Source: Chamaea fasciata
Taxonomy: Eukaryota > Chordata > Aves > Passeriformes > Sylviidae
DNA length: 64,000 nucleotides
Assembly (NCBI GenBank): GCA_029207755.1
Contig: JARCOQ010000011.1
Span: 24,083,212-24,147,211, forward strand
Direction: 5' to 3'
Position 1 is the stretch's first letter; each line of letters begins with the position of its first letter. Below the pieces are notes generated by a model, which saw only the letters and a list, made by a program, of their open reading frames with translations, ran no database searches and was not told the DNA's origin. Positions 19,751 to 31,915 of this stretch are shown in pieces. Made by a program: the position numbers and the translations under genes.

Positions 19751-22700
19751 AGCAGCCTTGGCTTATTTTGCCTTTTTAAAAAATGTTTAAAGAACCCCAA
19801 TCACCACACGAGAGTCCTCTAGAGAGACAGGGGTGCCCCTTTTGAGAAAAATCCAAGGGACGGAATGATTTCAGCCGTAGAAGTCCATTTTAATTCATGT
19901 CTCAGTGAAGGCTTGTGCAAGCAGAAAGCCCCTGGACCCTTCAGGAGCTGGAGAAGGGATGGATCTGCAGCCTTTGCTATTTTGGGTGCATAAATGGTTC
20001 TTCAGTCCCTGCAGCATCACGTGCCAAGGCAGGGGAGATGTGAAAAGCATCATGACCAATAAATTAATGTTTTCCTTCGAGTGGGCATGAAGGAGGATGT
20101 TGAAAACTGGGTTTCTTCCTGCCTCCGCTGCCAGCGAAACAAAGCCCCACACAAGAGGGTTTGAAGGTCCCTCTGGGAAAAAATCTCGTTGCCAACTCCA
20201 CTGGAGTGCCTTGTCCAAGTTGCCCTGGAGGAATCTCTGCCAGAAATACCTGTTAACAATAAGGACCTGTTAATGTTTCACAATTATTTTCCCAAGTGTT
20301 TAATTGCTGCACCAGCCCCCAACACAAGAAACTGGCAGATATTAAATACACAATAACTGTGGAAACCTCTGCTCTGCCTGCGTGTGCCAAGACCAAGACA
20401 GAGCTGTACATCTGCAGGTCTGGTGAGGGCTCTGTGTGCAATCAAGAAGAATAAAAAGCTGGGGCTCTGTCAGTCATAACTACAACTTTTCCAAAGAAAA
20501 TCAACGTGATTTTCGTCTTCTGTGGAAGGAAGCTAAGCCACAAATTGCTCATGGTAGGCACATCCCAGCTTTTCTGCACAGAGGCTGCTCTGGGGAATGA
20601 AGGTGTGCAGTGTTGGTGGCCAGTCAGGAGGGATTGTTTGTAATTCCCCATCCCCACAAAGGTGTTGCTTTGTCAGTGGCTTCTGACCAGATAAAAACTC
20701 GTGATTTACCAGAGGTGGGATCTTCCTGCCTCAAGGTGTATTTGCAGAGCTCTTGCTTGGCTTCCCCTTTTGAATGTCAAAGCTGACCATGCTGGCCCTT
20801 ACAACTGACAAAAACCCCACAAATTGTAGTTTCTCTGGCTGATACCAAGGCAACACTGAAGCTTATTTTGATGGTTTATCCTCCCCAAGTGAGGAAACTG
20901 CAGCACTGGCAGGACACCTTCAATATTTCTGCCTCACTCTGCAGGATCTTAAAGACAAGGCTGTGCCTTGATGGATGTCAGAAAGGGACGTTGGCTTTTG
21001 AAGTGGTGCTGAGAGCTTGTCTTCATTCTTGAGCCTTGGTACACCTTTTCAGCTTGTAAATTTAGATATCTGGCTAAATTTCATCTGCCTGATAGGGTTT
21101 ATGAGCTACTTGACAGCAGACCTTCCCAGTTCCTGATGGGTTGATTACTGATGCAGGACCCATGGAGCAGTTCCTGTGGGGGCAACCCTGCTGGATTCTC
21201 ACGCGTTGTGACATCCATTTCTTTCAAAAGATATTCGTGGACTGCCACGACACAGACTGATTCATTTTGCTCGGGTTTTCCAGAGGAATAGGTGGATTCA
21301 AACCTGCTGGGAGTCAAGGGGGAGCTGGACTGGAGTCTCCTACACCCTGGTAAGAGCTCCAGACACTGAGTGATTTGATAACCAGAACACTCCCTATGGC
21401 TATCTTCCCACAGGCTTACAAATACAGCTTGAAGGTTTGTTTATTTTCAGCTGGAACGAGCATATTGGTAATTTGCATGATTTTGTTTGGCCTCCAAAAA
21501 TGTTTGAGCGACTCAGTAGGTGGCACCCTTTCTATTCCTTTATTTTCCACCAAACGTCAAAAATAAGTTGGAGCTGGAGCTTGTGAGTGCTTGTGTGTGT
21601 GAAACAAGTTCAGTAAAAATGTAAATGCATATTTGTCTCCTTAATTGAAAATAGTATATTGTGAAATCGTTACTGTCAGGGCACACTTGGGTTTATACAA
21701 ACGCTTAAGTAAAGAAAATATATAAACCTAGATTGACTTGAACAATTTGAATGTGATAGCGGACATCTGTGTTCAATAACATCACTTTGGTAAGCGGTGT
21801 TTAATATTTCATGTCAAAGACAGGAGAGTAATAGAACGGGGTATTTTCAGAATTCTTAGATTGCTGAAGTTTATGGCATGGCATAATATATAATCTGTCC
21901 TTTGTCAAGCTCACCAGAAAGGGCCCTACTGCAGCTGAAGACGTAAAGTGCTCCAATATATATGTTTCTAGACCTCTCCCTGCTTGAGGAATTAATCTTG
22001 GAAGGTGCTGAGTGCCCTGAAGTGCCAGTGAAGTCAGTGGGATTTGAAGTTTCTCACAGCTCTGAGAACAGGGATCCTTACAGGGGCTAATCACTCTCCT
22101 CCAGTCCCGGCCGGGAAAGCCCTTCAGAGCTCCTTAACTTTTGGAGTGTGAGGAGTCCTCTTAAAACTGGCATCAGGAATGCTGCTGGGATGGTGTCCAG
22201 AGGTCCAGCTCATTCCTCCACCATCTGTCGAAACGAGAGCTGCTCCCTGGCCTTGGGAATTCAAAATTTGGTGGCGAAGAGGTGAAAATGAGGATGTTCC
22301 TTGCCCGGGGGCAGACCTGCCACTGAGGGCTGAGCCCAGAGTGCCCCAAAGCAGATCAGAGCCTTATCTGCTGGGTTTTGGGGGTGGAGGAGGAGCACAC
22401 GGGCACCCCCTCATTCCAAATGAAGTCCATGCACAAGTACATCGCCAGCTCAGGGACTCTGTTTGGCTGCAGGAAGTTCAAAGGAAGAGAAACATTTTTA
22501 AGTATCTTCCAACTCTCTTATTAATGAGCAATTACACTGAAGTTCTTGGATGAATTTCCACAGAGTAATTCATCTACAAACAAATCTTTCTTTTGTATTT
22601 CTCCCCACCCCCCCCAAACCTCAGTCTTTTGTATTTCGTTTTTAGGTGAAATTCTGCAGTGAAAGGGGCCAAAAGAAACATGCTTTCCTGAGCCTCATGC

Positions 22701-23330
22701 TGAATGTCTGTCTGGATAGTGTCATTTTAACTGCAGCTTGGGAAAAAAAAATGTAAACATGGTGTGAGTATCATTTTTAAGCTGAAACGGTTTTTCCCCC
22801 GTGTTCAAATAGCATTATAAATGTTTGCTCAAAAGAGGCATATTTATTCATCTAGCCTCTGAGGGAACACTGTGTGCATAGGTAGCAATAAAAATGTGTT
22901 AAGGGCTCAGAGAGATTCCCCTGGTAAATGGCTTTTCTCTTGACCTCCTCTTAAGCATCTTAGCGGGCCTCTACTGCTGCCTCTCTGAGGAAGTATGTTT
23001 GCACTGGGGAGGAAGAATTTTTAAAGTTGCAGAGTGTTACAAACAGTGAGCAAATAACTGTGGGGGTTTGGATGTTTGGTTTGTTTTTTTTTTATTATTA
23101 TTATGTTGGGAAAAAACTCTTATGAAAAAGACATGGAATGCAAAGCAGTCACACACATTGAAAGTTGTTCCCAACTTGCTATATGATTTCTTGCAAGGAA
23201 GATGATCTATGCAATTATTAATCTCTAAATTTTTTCCTGACTAATTTCCCAGCCTTTTTTTTTTTTTTTTATATGGCTATTCACCACTCCTGTGTTTGCT
23301 AGCTGAATCTACCTGCAAGGGTTGTTTAGT

Positions 23331-23693
23331 ACGGAGAAAAGGAGGATCAGGGGGACCTTGTCACTTTCTACAACTCCCTCACAGGAGGTTGAACCCCTGG
23401 GGGAGAGTGGTCATTTCTTCCAGGTAATGAGTGATATGGCAAGAGGAAATGGCCTCAAGTTGTGCCCAGGAGTGGTTTTGGTGGGGTATTAGGGAAAATG
23501 TCTTCTCTGGAAAGGTGGTCAGACATTGGAACAGGCTGTGCTGGGCAGTGGTGGAATCACCACACCTGGAATTGTTCAAATATCATGTAAATGTGGTGCT
23601 AAGGGGTGTGGCTCATGGTGGGCTTGGCAGTGATGGGTTAGTGGTTGGACTTGATGGTTTAAGAGGGTTTTCCAGCTTAAATAATTCTCTGAC
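23331..23693 (+). mobile_element. CR1 LINE 3' fragment, about 360 bp
   Basis: Plus-strand CR1 blocks occur in order: GGAGGATCAGGGGGACCTTG, TCTACAACTCCCTCACAGGA, GAGGAAATGGCCTCAAGTTG, GGAACAGGCTGTGCTGGGCA and TTGGACTTGATGGTTTAAGA. It is the longest plus-strand CR1 copy recognised here. Confidence 0.88.
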
Positions 23694-26600
23694 CCAGAGC
23701 ATATCCAGATATAGATCAGACACTCAACATCATGTGGCTTCCCTGGCACATGAGGTTACTGTCTCCTGATTACAAGCCCGAGTGCTTTCGTGTGCAGAAA
23801 TGATTTCCAGTGACTCTGTTGCATGAGACCGTGGAATCGTTTTTCCGTGAATTTGGTTCACTCAAATGTTTGTGGAAAGGAAATGCAAAATAAGGAGGGA
23901 CTGTAGCAGAAAGAAATTCATCAGGCAGTTTGTATGAATAAGGGCAAGGCTTCCCTGCTTTGCTCACCCAACTCTCTCTCCTACCCAATGAAATGTGCAC
24001 TTGGCAGTTGTCAGACGGAATAACTCGGCTCCCCACAGAAGCTGGAGATGGAAAACACCTGCTCAGACCATCCCCTGTCCAGTGTAGAGCCATTTCCCTG
24101 CAGGACAGGGGTCATCCCTAAATCCTGCAGCTGACACGAAATACACAGCCTCAACTGGCAACATCCTGTCCAGAGTTGCACTTCATAAATCAGGGGCAGG
24201 CCCAGTAAATCAGCAAGGAGGAGCAGTTACCAATGCGGTATCTCCCTTCCGCGCGGTTCCCTTACGCTCTGAGGAATAGGTGGCATGTCAGAAATGATTC
24301 TCTTACCCAAGCACTGACCAGTATCTCCACAGGGCCGTATCTTGCCAAGCAGGAACATAAGCAAACACTCAGGTCTGCACTGAGGACTTGAGCAATCTCC
24401 CTGCACGGCCAACATTCCTCCCAGCTGTTTATGTGTCCGTGGCGGGGTCGCTGCTGTTGTTATCGATAGCTGACGTTGCTGCCGCTGCAGCACTGTGTCA
24501 TTTTATCATTCCTGGGTGGGAGGATGAGTTAAACGATGAATCTGTGCATATTTGTCACCATGGGAGCCTCCAGATCGCCCTGTTCCTATGGAAACCTGGC
24601 CCTGGTTTAGCTGAGCTGGCCCCACCGTGGGTGCTGAGCACTCGGAACATGGAAAAAAAGCTGGCGCTGGGCTCTGCTTGGAAATCTGCTCCCAGATGTA
24701 TGGATGGTTGTTTATTTTTGTGTTTAAGAGACCTAGAAAACTGCACCGAGATGCAAAATAGCACGGAAGAAACAGTCTTTGCAAAGACTAATCCTCACTG
24801 ATTGGCATAAAGCGGGTATGTATTCGTTCCATAAATTTGGGGTAAGATTAAATTACAAGAGGCCTAAAAGGAAAGATTTTTTTAAAAAAATAAATTAAAA
24901 AAGCCTAACTTGGCCAAGATTGCTAGTTTAGAATATATGTAGCGCCAAAACAATACAAGTTGCACAGTTTCCCCACACATACCCATTTCTTTAACCCATT
25001 CTGTCTTCATCAAGCTCAACAGAATTTGGTGATTCCAATAGACTGCGACAGACTTCACACTGGGCTGTGGCAGCTGCTGTCCTGCTCCTGGTGGTGGCCT
25101 GTTGACCTCAATCAGGTAATACTGGACATTGTAGGGTTATTTCTGCCTTCCCTGGTGAGTATATTGAGTCCAGATTCCTTAGGTACAAATCAGAAATGGT
25201 GCACCCTCCCCTCTCCTAGACGTGGGTCGGAAGCAAGTTCTGCTGAAAGGTTGCTGCTCCACTTTCTGGAAAAGCCCAGCGTTACTGGGTGTGCCTTGCC
25301 AGGCCTTGAGATGAAGTTTTTTGCATGTGCTCTTGAGATATCTGTAGCATATGGTGACATTTTCAAGTCCTCACCATGCTGGAGATGCCGTAATGTCGCT
25401 GCCACGCCGCAGGGATGCTGCGGAGCAAAGATTAAATTGCATTGGCCAAATTTTAACAAGTTGTCACCGTGGCCCTGGGAAAACTTCAGCCATGTGGTTC
25501 TCTGAAGACTTTGAGGTATTGTTAATTAAATGACTGCTGTGCTTTTACCTCCCATAAAAAACTTTGCCTCCCATAAAAGGTTTTTTAGCTTGATGATGCA
25601 TCAGGCAGAACTCCTGCCCAGTGTCTGCCTTATATTGCTGCTGGGGCTGTGCAAGCTCCAGCTCCAGTGCCCCAGCCCAACTCGGTCTGGCCGGAAGGGG
25701 CCTGAAATGCCAGCCCTGCATCCCATTTGGTCATGAGGGAGACAGTGGCAGTAATTTTCTGGCTGATGGGAAGGGAAGGGCATGAAAACCTTCAGATTGC
25801 CATGAGTGAGAAGCAACACAACATCCATATTGCGTCTCTTGTTCTTGGCATTGCAACAATGCATAGTTTTCTGTTGTCTCTGGAACCACTCAGGCCTGTA
25901 ATGAATGGAGTACCAGTGATTGGAAACGGTCCTTTTAAGCGGATGTTTCCATTAATTTGCTTCCCTCCTTAAACCTTACGATGTTTTTTTTCAAGTGTCG
26001 GCAGAAGGGCTGAAGCATCTCTTGATCTTGCAAACTGTGTGTCCGTGTGGACCAGTCCAGGCACTACGTGGAATTTCCAACACAATATTCACTTGTTCTC
26101 TGTGCTCTTGATGTTTTGATTAGTTCATTTCACTGGTACTAAAAAGGGAAGACATCCAAGGTCTTCATTTTTAAAAGTGGTCACAGACAGCAGTTCTGTT
26201 CCCAAACAAGGTATGCATGCAGCTGATTTTCAGAAAAGCTGAGGTCACCTCCTTCTCTGACTTCAGGCAAAGTTTGGTGTCTCCAAAGAACTTAAAAAAA
26301 AAAAAAAGTCACCCTTTAATATATCAGTCAAATGTTTAGAGTTGATTAGGAAGCTTCAATTAAAACAAATCTTAAGAAAATTATTTGTCAACACCAAAAC
26401 CCGTTGGAAAATCAGATGAATTTAGACCATCCCTTACACTATCTCCCCTTCATACTCTGTGATTTACCCAAATCATAAGAACTCTGCTGGGTTAAACATC
26501 GCAGCGGTCAGGAGAGCTCGTGTATGTGAGAACTGGGATTACAATCTTCAGCTGAATGTGTCTGAGCAGTGATTTATTCTTGAATTTCCCACACCTAAAG

Positions 26601-26889
26601 GCCCAAATTCCAGGATATTAGCAAGATAGAAAAAGTTGTCAGGAGTCTATCTTGTTCTATTGAAGAGAAAAAAGTGGGGGAAAAAAAAAGAGAGAGAAAG
26701 GGAGAGAAAAAGCCCTTGGCTTCATCCCAGTGTAGAAACCTTTTCCCATCTCAATTCAGCTGAAAAAAAGAGCCAAGACTAACAGCTAGTCCTTAGTAAC
26801 ATAGGGACCCCATTCAGAAAACTGTTTAATCCCATGCTTAAGTGTACCTATGGATATGGGTTATGTTCAGACTTGCATGTTTTGCTGGA

Positions 26890-27135
26890 TTTGGATGGAT
26901 TTAGACGGAAACTTGAAGATCTGGAGAAGTCTGTATTAGGATGGCTGGTGAGGCACTGGCACAGGTTGCCCAGACGAGCTGTGGCTGCCCCATCCCTGGG
27001 AATGTTCAAGGCCAGGTTGGAGAGGGCTTGGAGCAATCTGGGATAGTGGAAGGTGTCCCTGCCCATGGTGGGGGGTTGGAATGAGATAAGCTCTAAGGGC
27101 CCCCCTGCATGTCAAGCCATTCAAGGATTCTGTGA
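26890..27135 (+). mobile_element. CR1 LINE 3' fragment
   Basis: It contains GGTGAGGCACTGGCACAGGT, GAGCTGTGGCTGCCCCATCC, GGCCAGGTTGGAGAGGGCTT, GGTGTCCCTGCCCATGGTGG and a terminal GATTCTGTGA, a nearly complete CR1 3' end on the plus strand. Confidence 0.88.
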
Positions 27136-27235
27136 AAAAAGAGGGATATTCTGGAGTCTGATTTTCTTTTGCACCACTTCAGCAGAGGAGTCCCACATTC
27201 CCATGCTCCCAGACGTGTTGGATGTGTTCTGATGA

Positions 27236-27420
27236 GCTCACAGAAATGTGGGGTTGGCTGGGACCTGGGAGGTCACTCAGCCAAGCTGCTGCACTGAGGC
27301 CAAGACCGTCCCTGACGTGTGTTTGCCTGCAGTTATTGCAAACCTCTTCCCGAGGGGCTCCCTGACTTCCCTCTTTGCTTTTAGGGATTCACAACGTCTG
27401 TGGCTGGGAAGTGCTGCCTG
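27236..27420 (-). mobile_element. Possible CR1 fragment
   Basis: A stretch near 27250 (GGTTGGCTGGGACCTGGGAG, then a CACTCAGCCAA block) resembles the reverse complement of a CR1 3' region. It is diverged and only tentatively assigned; its far boundary is unclear. Confidence 0.35.
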
Positions 27421-29992
27421 ATGTCTGAGCCACACCACCTCTGCCACAAACCCTGTGGGATACAGAGCTGTTCACGCCCTTTCCATAACCCCCCTGGAGC
27501 TGTGCCCCTCTCCCAGCCCTCTCTCCCATCCTCTGCTCAACAGTGGATGGGACCCAACAATTCCTGTTGGCCATTCTCACAGCTACAAGTACCTTGAGCT
27601 CTTTCCTCCAGGTCATTTTTCTAGACTTTGTCAGACTGTGCTGAACAGGGACTCTCAAAACTCTCCCCAAATCCCCAAGGTCCAACGTGGGGTGGTGCTG
27701 GAGAACCTGCAAATCCCAGCGGCCGTGCGGGGTGACCCATTATCTGGGGGTTCTCACCCTGATATAATGGCTTTGTTGTTTGTAAAAGAAATAATATGCT
27801 GGGATTCAAGCATGACTCTGCCCCACAGGATCAGAGAGTGATTTAATATTTTAAACTATGAAACTTGGCCTTTAACAGTTTCTGCAGGGTGCAAGGGGAC
27901 TTACAAGATAGCACTGTATTATTCACTACCATGGGCCACCTTCTGAATATTATAAACCTTAATTTACTTTTTTTATAATCTGAATGGACTTTTTAAGTAT
28001 ATCTAAGGGAATTGGAGTGAGGAGAAACATTGCTTAATTCAGCCATTGCATCCTTAAAGCCAGATTGGAAACATGGAAACCATATGTGAGCTTTTAGCTA
28101 ATAAAATAAAATGCCAAAATGTGGCGGCTGAAGCTATTGCACCCAAAATATAATTGCACATATGCTCATTTACTCACTTATAATCAAAACATTAAAAATA
28201 AAAAAAAAAAATCTTTGATACTCAGACTAGGTGTAAGTGTTGGACTAAGTTATTTTACAAAATTATTTTACATGGAAAGAATGTGCACGGGTTTTTCTAA
28301 AGGCAATGTGAAAAGCAAACTGTATAAATACAGCCACACACAGCAGCAATTGATAATGTTTCACCTGAACACAAAAATGTCCTCAAAATCCTTTAGCAAG
28401 CCAAATTTATATTCATTTTACTATAAGGTAATCTTACTTTTAGATGGCTCTAGACTACATATTAATGGTAAAATGTGTGTTTTATGCTGAGTGTTGGTTT
28501 TCTGAGTGGAACATTCATTTTTTCATTACTATGAGTCCTAAAGAGATATTTAGCCTTGCCAAAGGTGCCAGAACTGAAATCATCTCTTTGCTTTTACACT
28601 TCATCCCTCATGTCCTGACTGTCTCTAAAACATTAGTTTTAGCTGGTTTTAGCCTCTCTTCAATCCAAGTTTTACTGTCCCAGAACTGATTGGAAGCCTC
28701 GTGGAGATGTTGAAAATGCTCTGTTTAAAAACCAGTCAGAAAAGACCCTGCTTCTCTTGCAGAGGTTAAGGATCATATAGTCCTTTCCCTCCTCCCATTT
28801 TTTTGCTCTGATATCTCTTGCCTGAATCCAAGGAATCTCAGCTCAGTGTGGGCAGCAGAAAGGGGATTTGCAGCACGTGTTCCCTCGGGAGAGGTTTGCT
28901 GAAGCCACGGAGGGATGGGCAGAGAACATTGACGGCATCAATCTTGGACGCCGAGGTGCAGTGCGGGGCTGAACCACTGATGGGGCCGCCATAAATCCCC
29001 TTTTCCTGTGGATTAGCTGTCAAGAGTGGGAGGCAGGAGGAGCAGCACTGCTCCCTCTGACCGATAGACTGCACTAAAACTTGTCCGAGCATAAACCTCA
29101 AGCCAGCCTGCAACGAGGTGCCGTTGTCTGGCTGGAAATAGCAGGAGCAGCTCTTTAACTCTGGCAGCAGTGACCTTCCTGGTGCTGCCCTGGCCAGGGG
29201 CAGCCCCCATGCCTGATCCAAAGCTCCCAAGGCCGACACAAAGTTCCTAGAAATTAGCCAAAGCGACTGAAAAAAACGCGTGACGTTTGTCAAGAATTTG
29301 ATTTTTCAACCGCCTGCACTTTGGTTTTTTTTTTATAAACACGAGAGAAGGGGGCAAAAATTATAATGTGCCTTCCAAAAGGATGGGAGAGGAAAATTAA
29401 TTAGTAGGGAAGCAATTGGATCGGAATGTGGGTTAAGTGGCTGGCTCTGCCACTGGCTTCTTTCGTAACCATGGCCAACATCCATAATTCTTCCTCTCTC
29501 CAACCTCCATGTCCCTCCTGCCCCCATCCTCCATCTGTACAACAGCTCCCATCTATAAAGTGTTTTCCATTGTTTGTCTCAAGGGCTTGATGGCTTTTGA
29601 CTCTGTGCAGCGCGTTGCACAATGGCCTCTGGATGCGATTTTATAAACAGCAAATATAAATAGAAGACTTTTAGGGGAGACTAATGAAAAAACTTTAGGA
29701 ATAATCTGTTTAGAGTGAATTTGAAAGTGAAAAGCTGACATGCAGATGCAGTGCTGGGATATCTTTAGGACGAGCTAGCCAAGAAATTGGCCCTTGTTTA
29801 TTTTCTTATGTGATAAGTTCGATCGCAAAAATGTTGGTGGGGTTTTTTTTTTTTAATTATAAAATGAGATGGAGCAGCCAAAAGAATGAGTGAAGTCAGA
29901 TCAAAGATGATAAATTGAGTCCGATGAGATGAAAACTTTACCTATTTCAAATACCAAACTGAAAGCCTAATTTTGCAGAAAATTCTTTCTGG

Positions 29993-30030
<38 letters not shown>
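29993..30030 (+). repeat. Poly(A) run of 38
   Basis: An uninterrupted A run followed by a GA-rich tail, seen directly. Confidence 0.9.
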
Positions 30031-30033
<3 letters not shown>

Positions 30034-31825
30034 AGGAAGAAAAAAAACACAAGAGAAATGAAAAGAAAAACATGCCATAGCCAATAAGTTGTGAAAAACT
30101 CTGGAGACTGGCACTTTCAAATGCTTGGCAGGTTTTTAAGCCAATTTTTATTTAGTCCACTATAACTGTTGGAGGGTCTGTGATTCCCAACTGTTTCACA
30201 TCAGAGAATGAAAACAACTATAGCCCAGCCAAGACCACATTGGTGACTGCCAGCCCCTTTATGTGCCAAACATGAAAGCAACAAGTCCAGATGCTTTGAT
30301 CCCAGCATTTTTGGATTTAGCCCAGAATGTTTTTAACTCATGTTAGGACAACATACATTATAACTGGAAATCAATCAATAGCACTGTGACCTTCAAACAC
30401 AGTAAATGTTTGGAGTTAGTTTCTGAGCGTGTAATCTAAATTGGGGATTGGAAGTTGGAAGCAATCCTAACCTAACAGAAAAAAAAAAAAAAGTGTATAG
30501 TTTTAAAATCTGGAGTTGCAAGGAAGCAACAAATGAAGGTTTAATTGTCTCGAGAAAGATTATCAGGCACTGGAGATGCATCTGATGTGGAGGGAGGGCT
30601 GGAGAAACCCAAGGAACAAAGCAATGCCATTCACCCAAGCACGGTGGAGAAACCATAAATGGGATAATGTGGGAGAAATAAATATGGATAAATAAATAAT
30701 TATAGCCCTTGCCCACTCTGGACATGGTTGGTCTTCACACTGAGTTGGTGTACAGGGCAGGGTGGCACAAAATGGCAAGGAGATGCCCATGGAGAACCCC
30801 TCCATGCATCCCAGGAAAGTTTATGCCCAATATCTGCATGCTGGACATTTCACATGAATCCTGAGCAACAGCCCCATGCTGAGGTACTCCTTTGACAAAG
30901 TGTGTAGCAAGGGAAATAAAAAGAACAGATTTATTGCAAATATAGCTGTGCTATAGGCCGGGCTTTATCCTGTCTTATGGACAAACACATGATCCCTTTA
31001 ACCTTCACACTGCTGCTACATCAGTGGACCAACACCTGATGTGCACCAATTTAAATCAAGGTCTGACCTCTGCAGGGAAGAAGGGGCTTCTAAAGGTAAT
31101 TAAAATAATTTAATCTCTTTTTCTCTTTTTCTTCTGCAATATGATTTAATTATATTGCCACTAAATACCAGTCTAGACAAAGTCTTGTTAAAAGCTTTAA
31201 AATCCCTGAATAGTTTTACCAGTTAGTGATAGTAAGTAGCTGTTGGCATGTGGACCAAGCACACACAAAGCTCTCTTACAGTAGTGCTCCCAAACCCTAT
31301 CACAAGGAATAAAAAAACACCCAAAAAGAAAAAATTATGGGGGAAAAAAGCATCCTCCAGCTAGAAAAGCAAGCTATTTTTAGCAAATATGAAATCGGTA
31401 ATAATGCAAATCACAAATTGTCAAACAGCTGTGTCAATAAAACACCAGCCCTATGCCCAACTTGGTTGTCACCTGCAGCTGTGGGGGCACAGGGCCAGTG
31501 GTGACGGCAGAAGGGAGTCCATCCTTGGAGAGGAGGGAGCCAGGTCAGTGGGCACATGGAAACCACTGGGAGAGGACACTGCTCTCAGGCTGGAGTGTCG
31601 CCTGCTGTTGGGAAAACCTTTATCCCAGGGAACACGGCATGCAGGAGCAGGGCTGGGGAGTGAAGGAGGTCCTGAGAAGTGATCCTGGGGGCAGGCAGAG
31701 GCAGCACCTCCCCCGGGCTGAGCCTGGGCGTGGTTACGTGAGCTCCAAACCTCTGCAGCGCCACCGTGTTCTTGGTTTTGCTTGGTTTTTTTGGGTTTTT
31801 TTCCAGCCAGGATTGTGCTTTTCAT

Positions 31826-31915
31826 TCTCACGCCTCGACCTCTCACACCTGCATTTCTCACACCTGTATTTCTCACACCTCAACCTCTCACACCTGCATT
31901 TCTCACACCTGTACT
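31826..31915 (+). repeat. 15-bp minisatellite with 45-bp higher-order structure
   Basis: Six adjacent 15-base units all match TCTCACRCCTNNNYY. The variable ends run CGACC, GCATT, GTATT, CAACC, GCATT, GTACT. The first three and last three units therefore form two copies of a 45-base compound unit. Each unit from the second on contains CACACCT, and four of them contain CACCTG. It is noncoding, in the desert between the two genes. Confidence 0.9.

Noticed and set aside
24960..25505. 181-codon open frame on the plus strand
   Set aside because: No recognisable domain and no splice or promoter context; composition matches the surrounding intergenic DNA.
31826..31915. Possible CRISPR-like array
   Set aside because: The units are directly adjacent without unique spacers, and the DNA is avian nuclear. 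It is a minisatellite.
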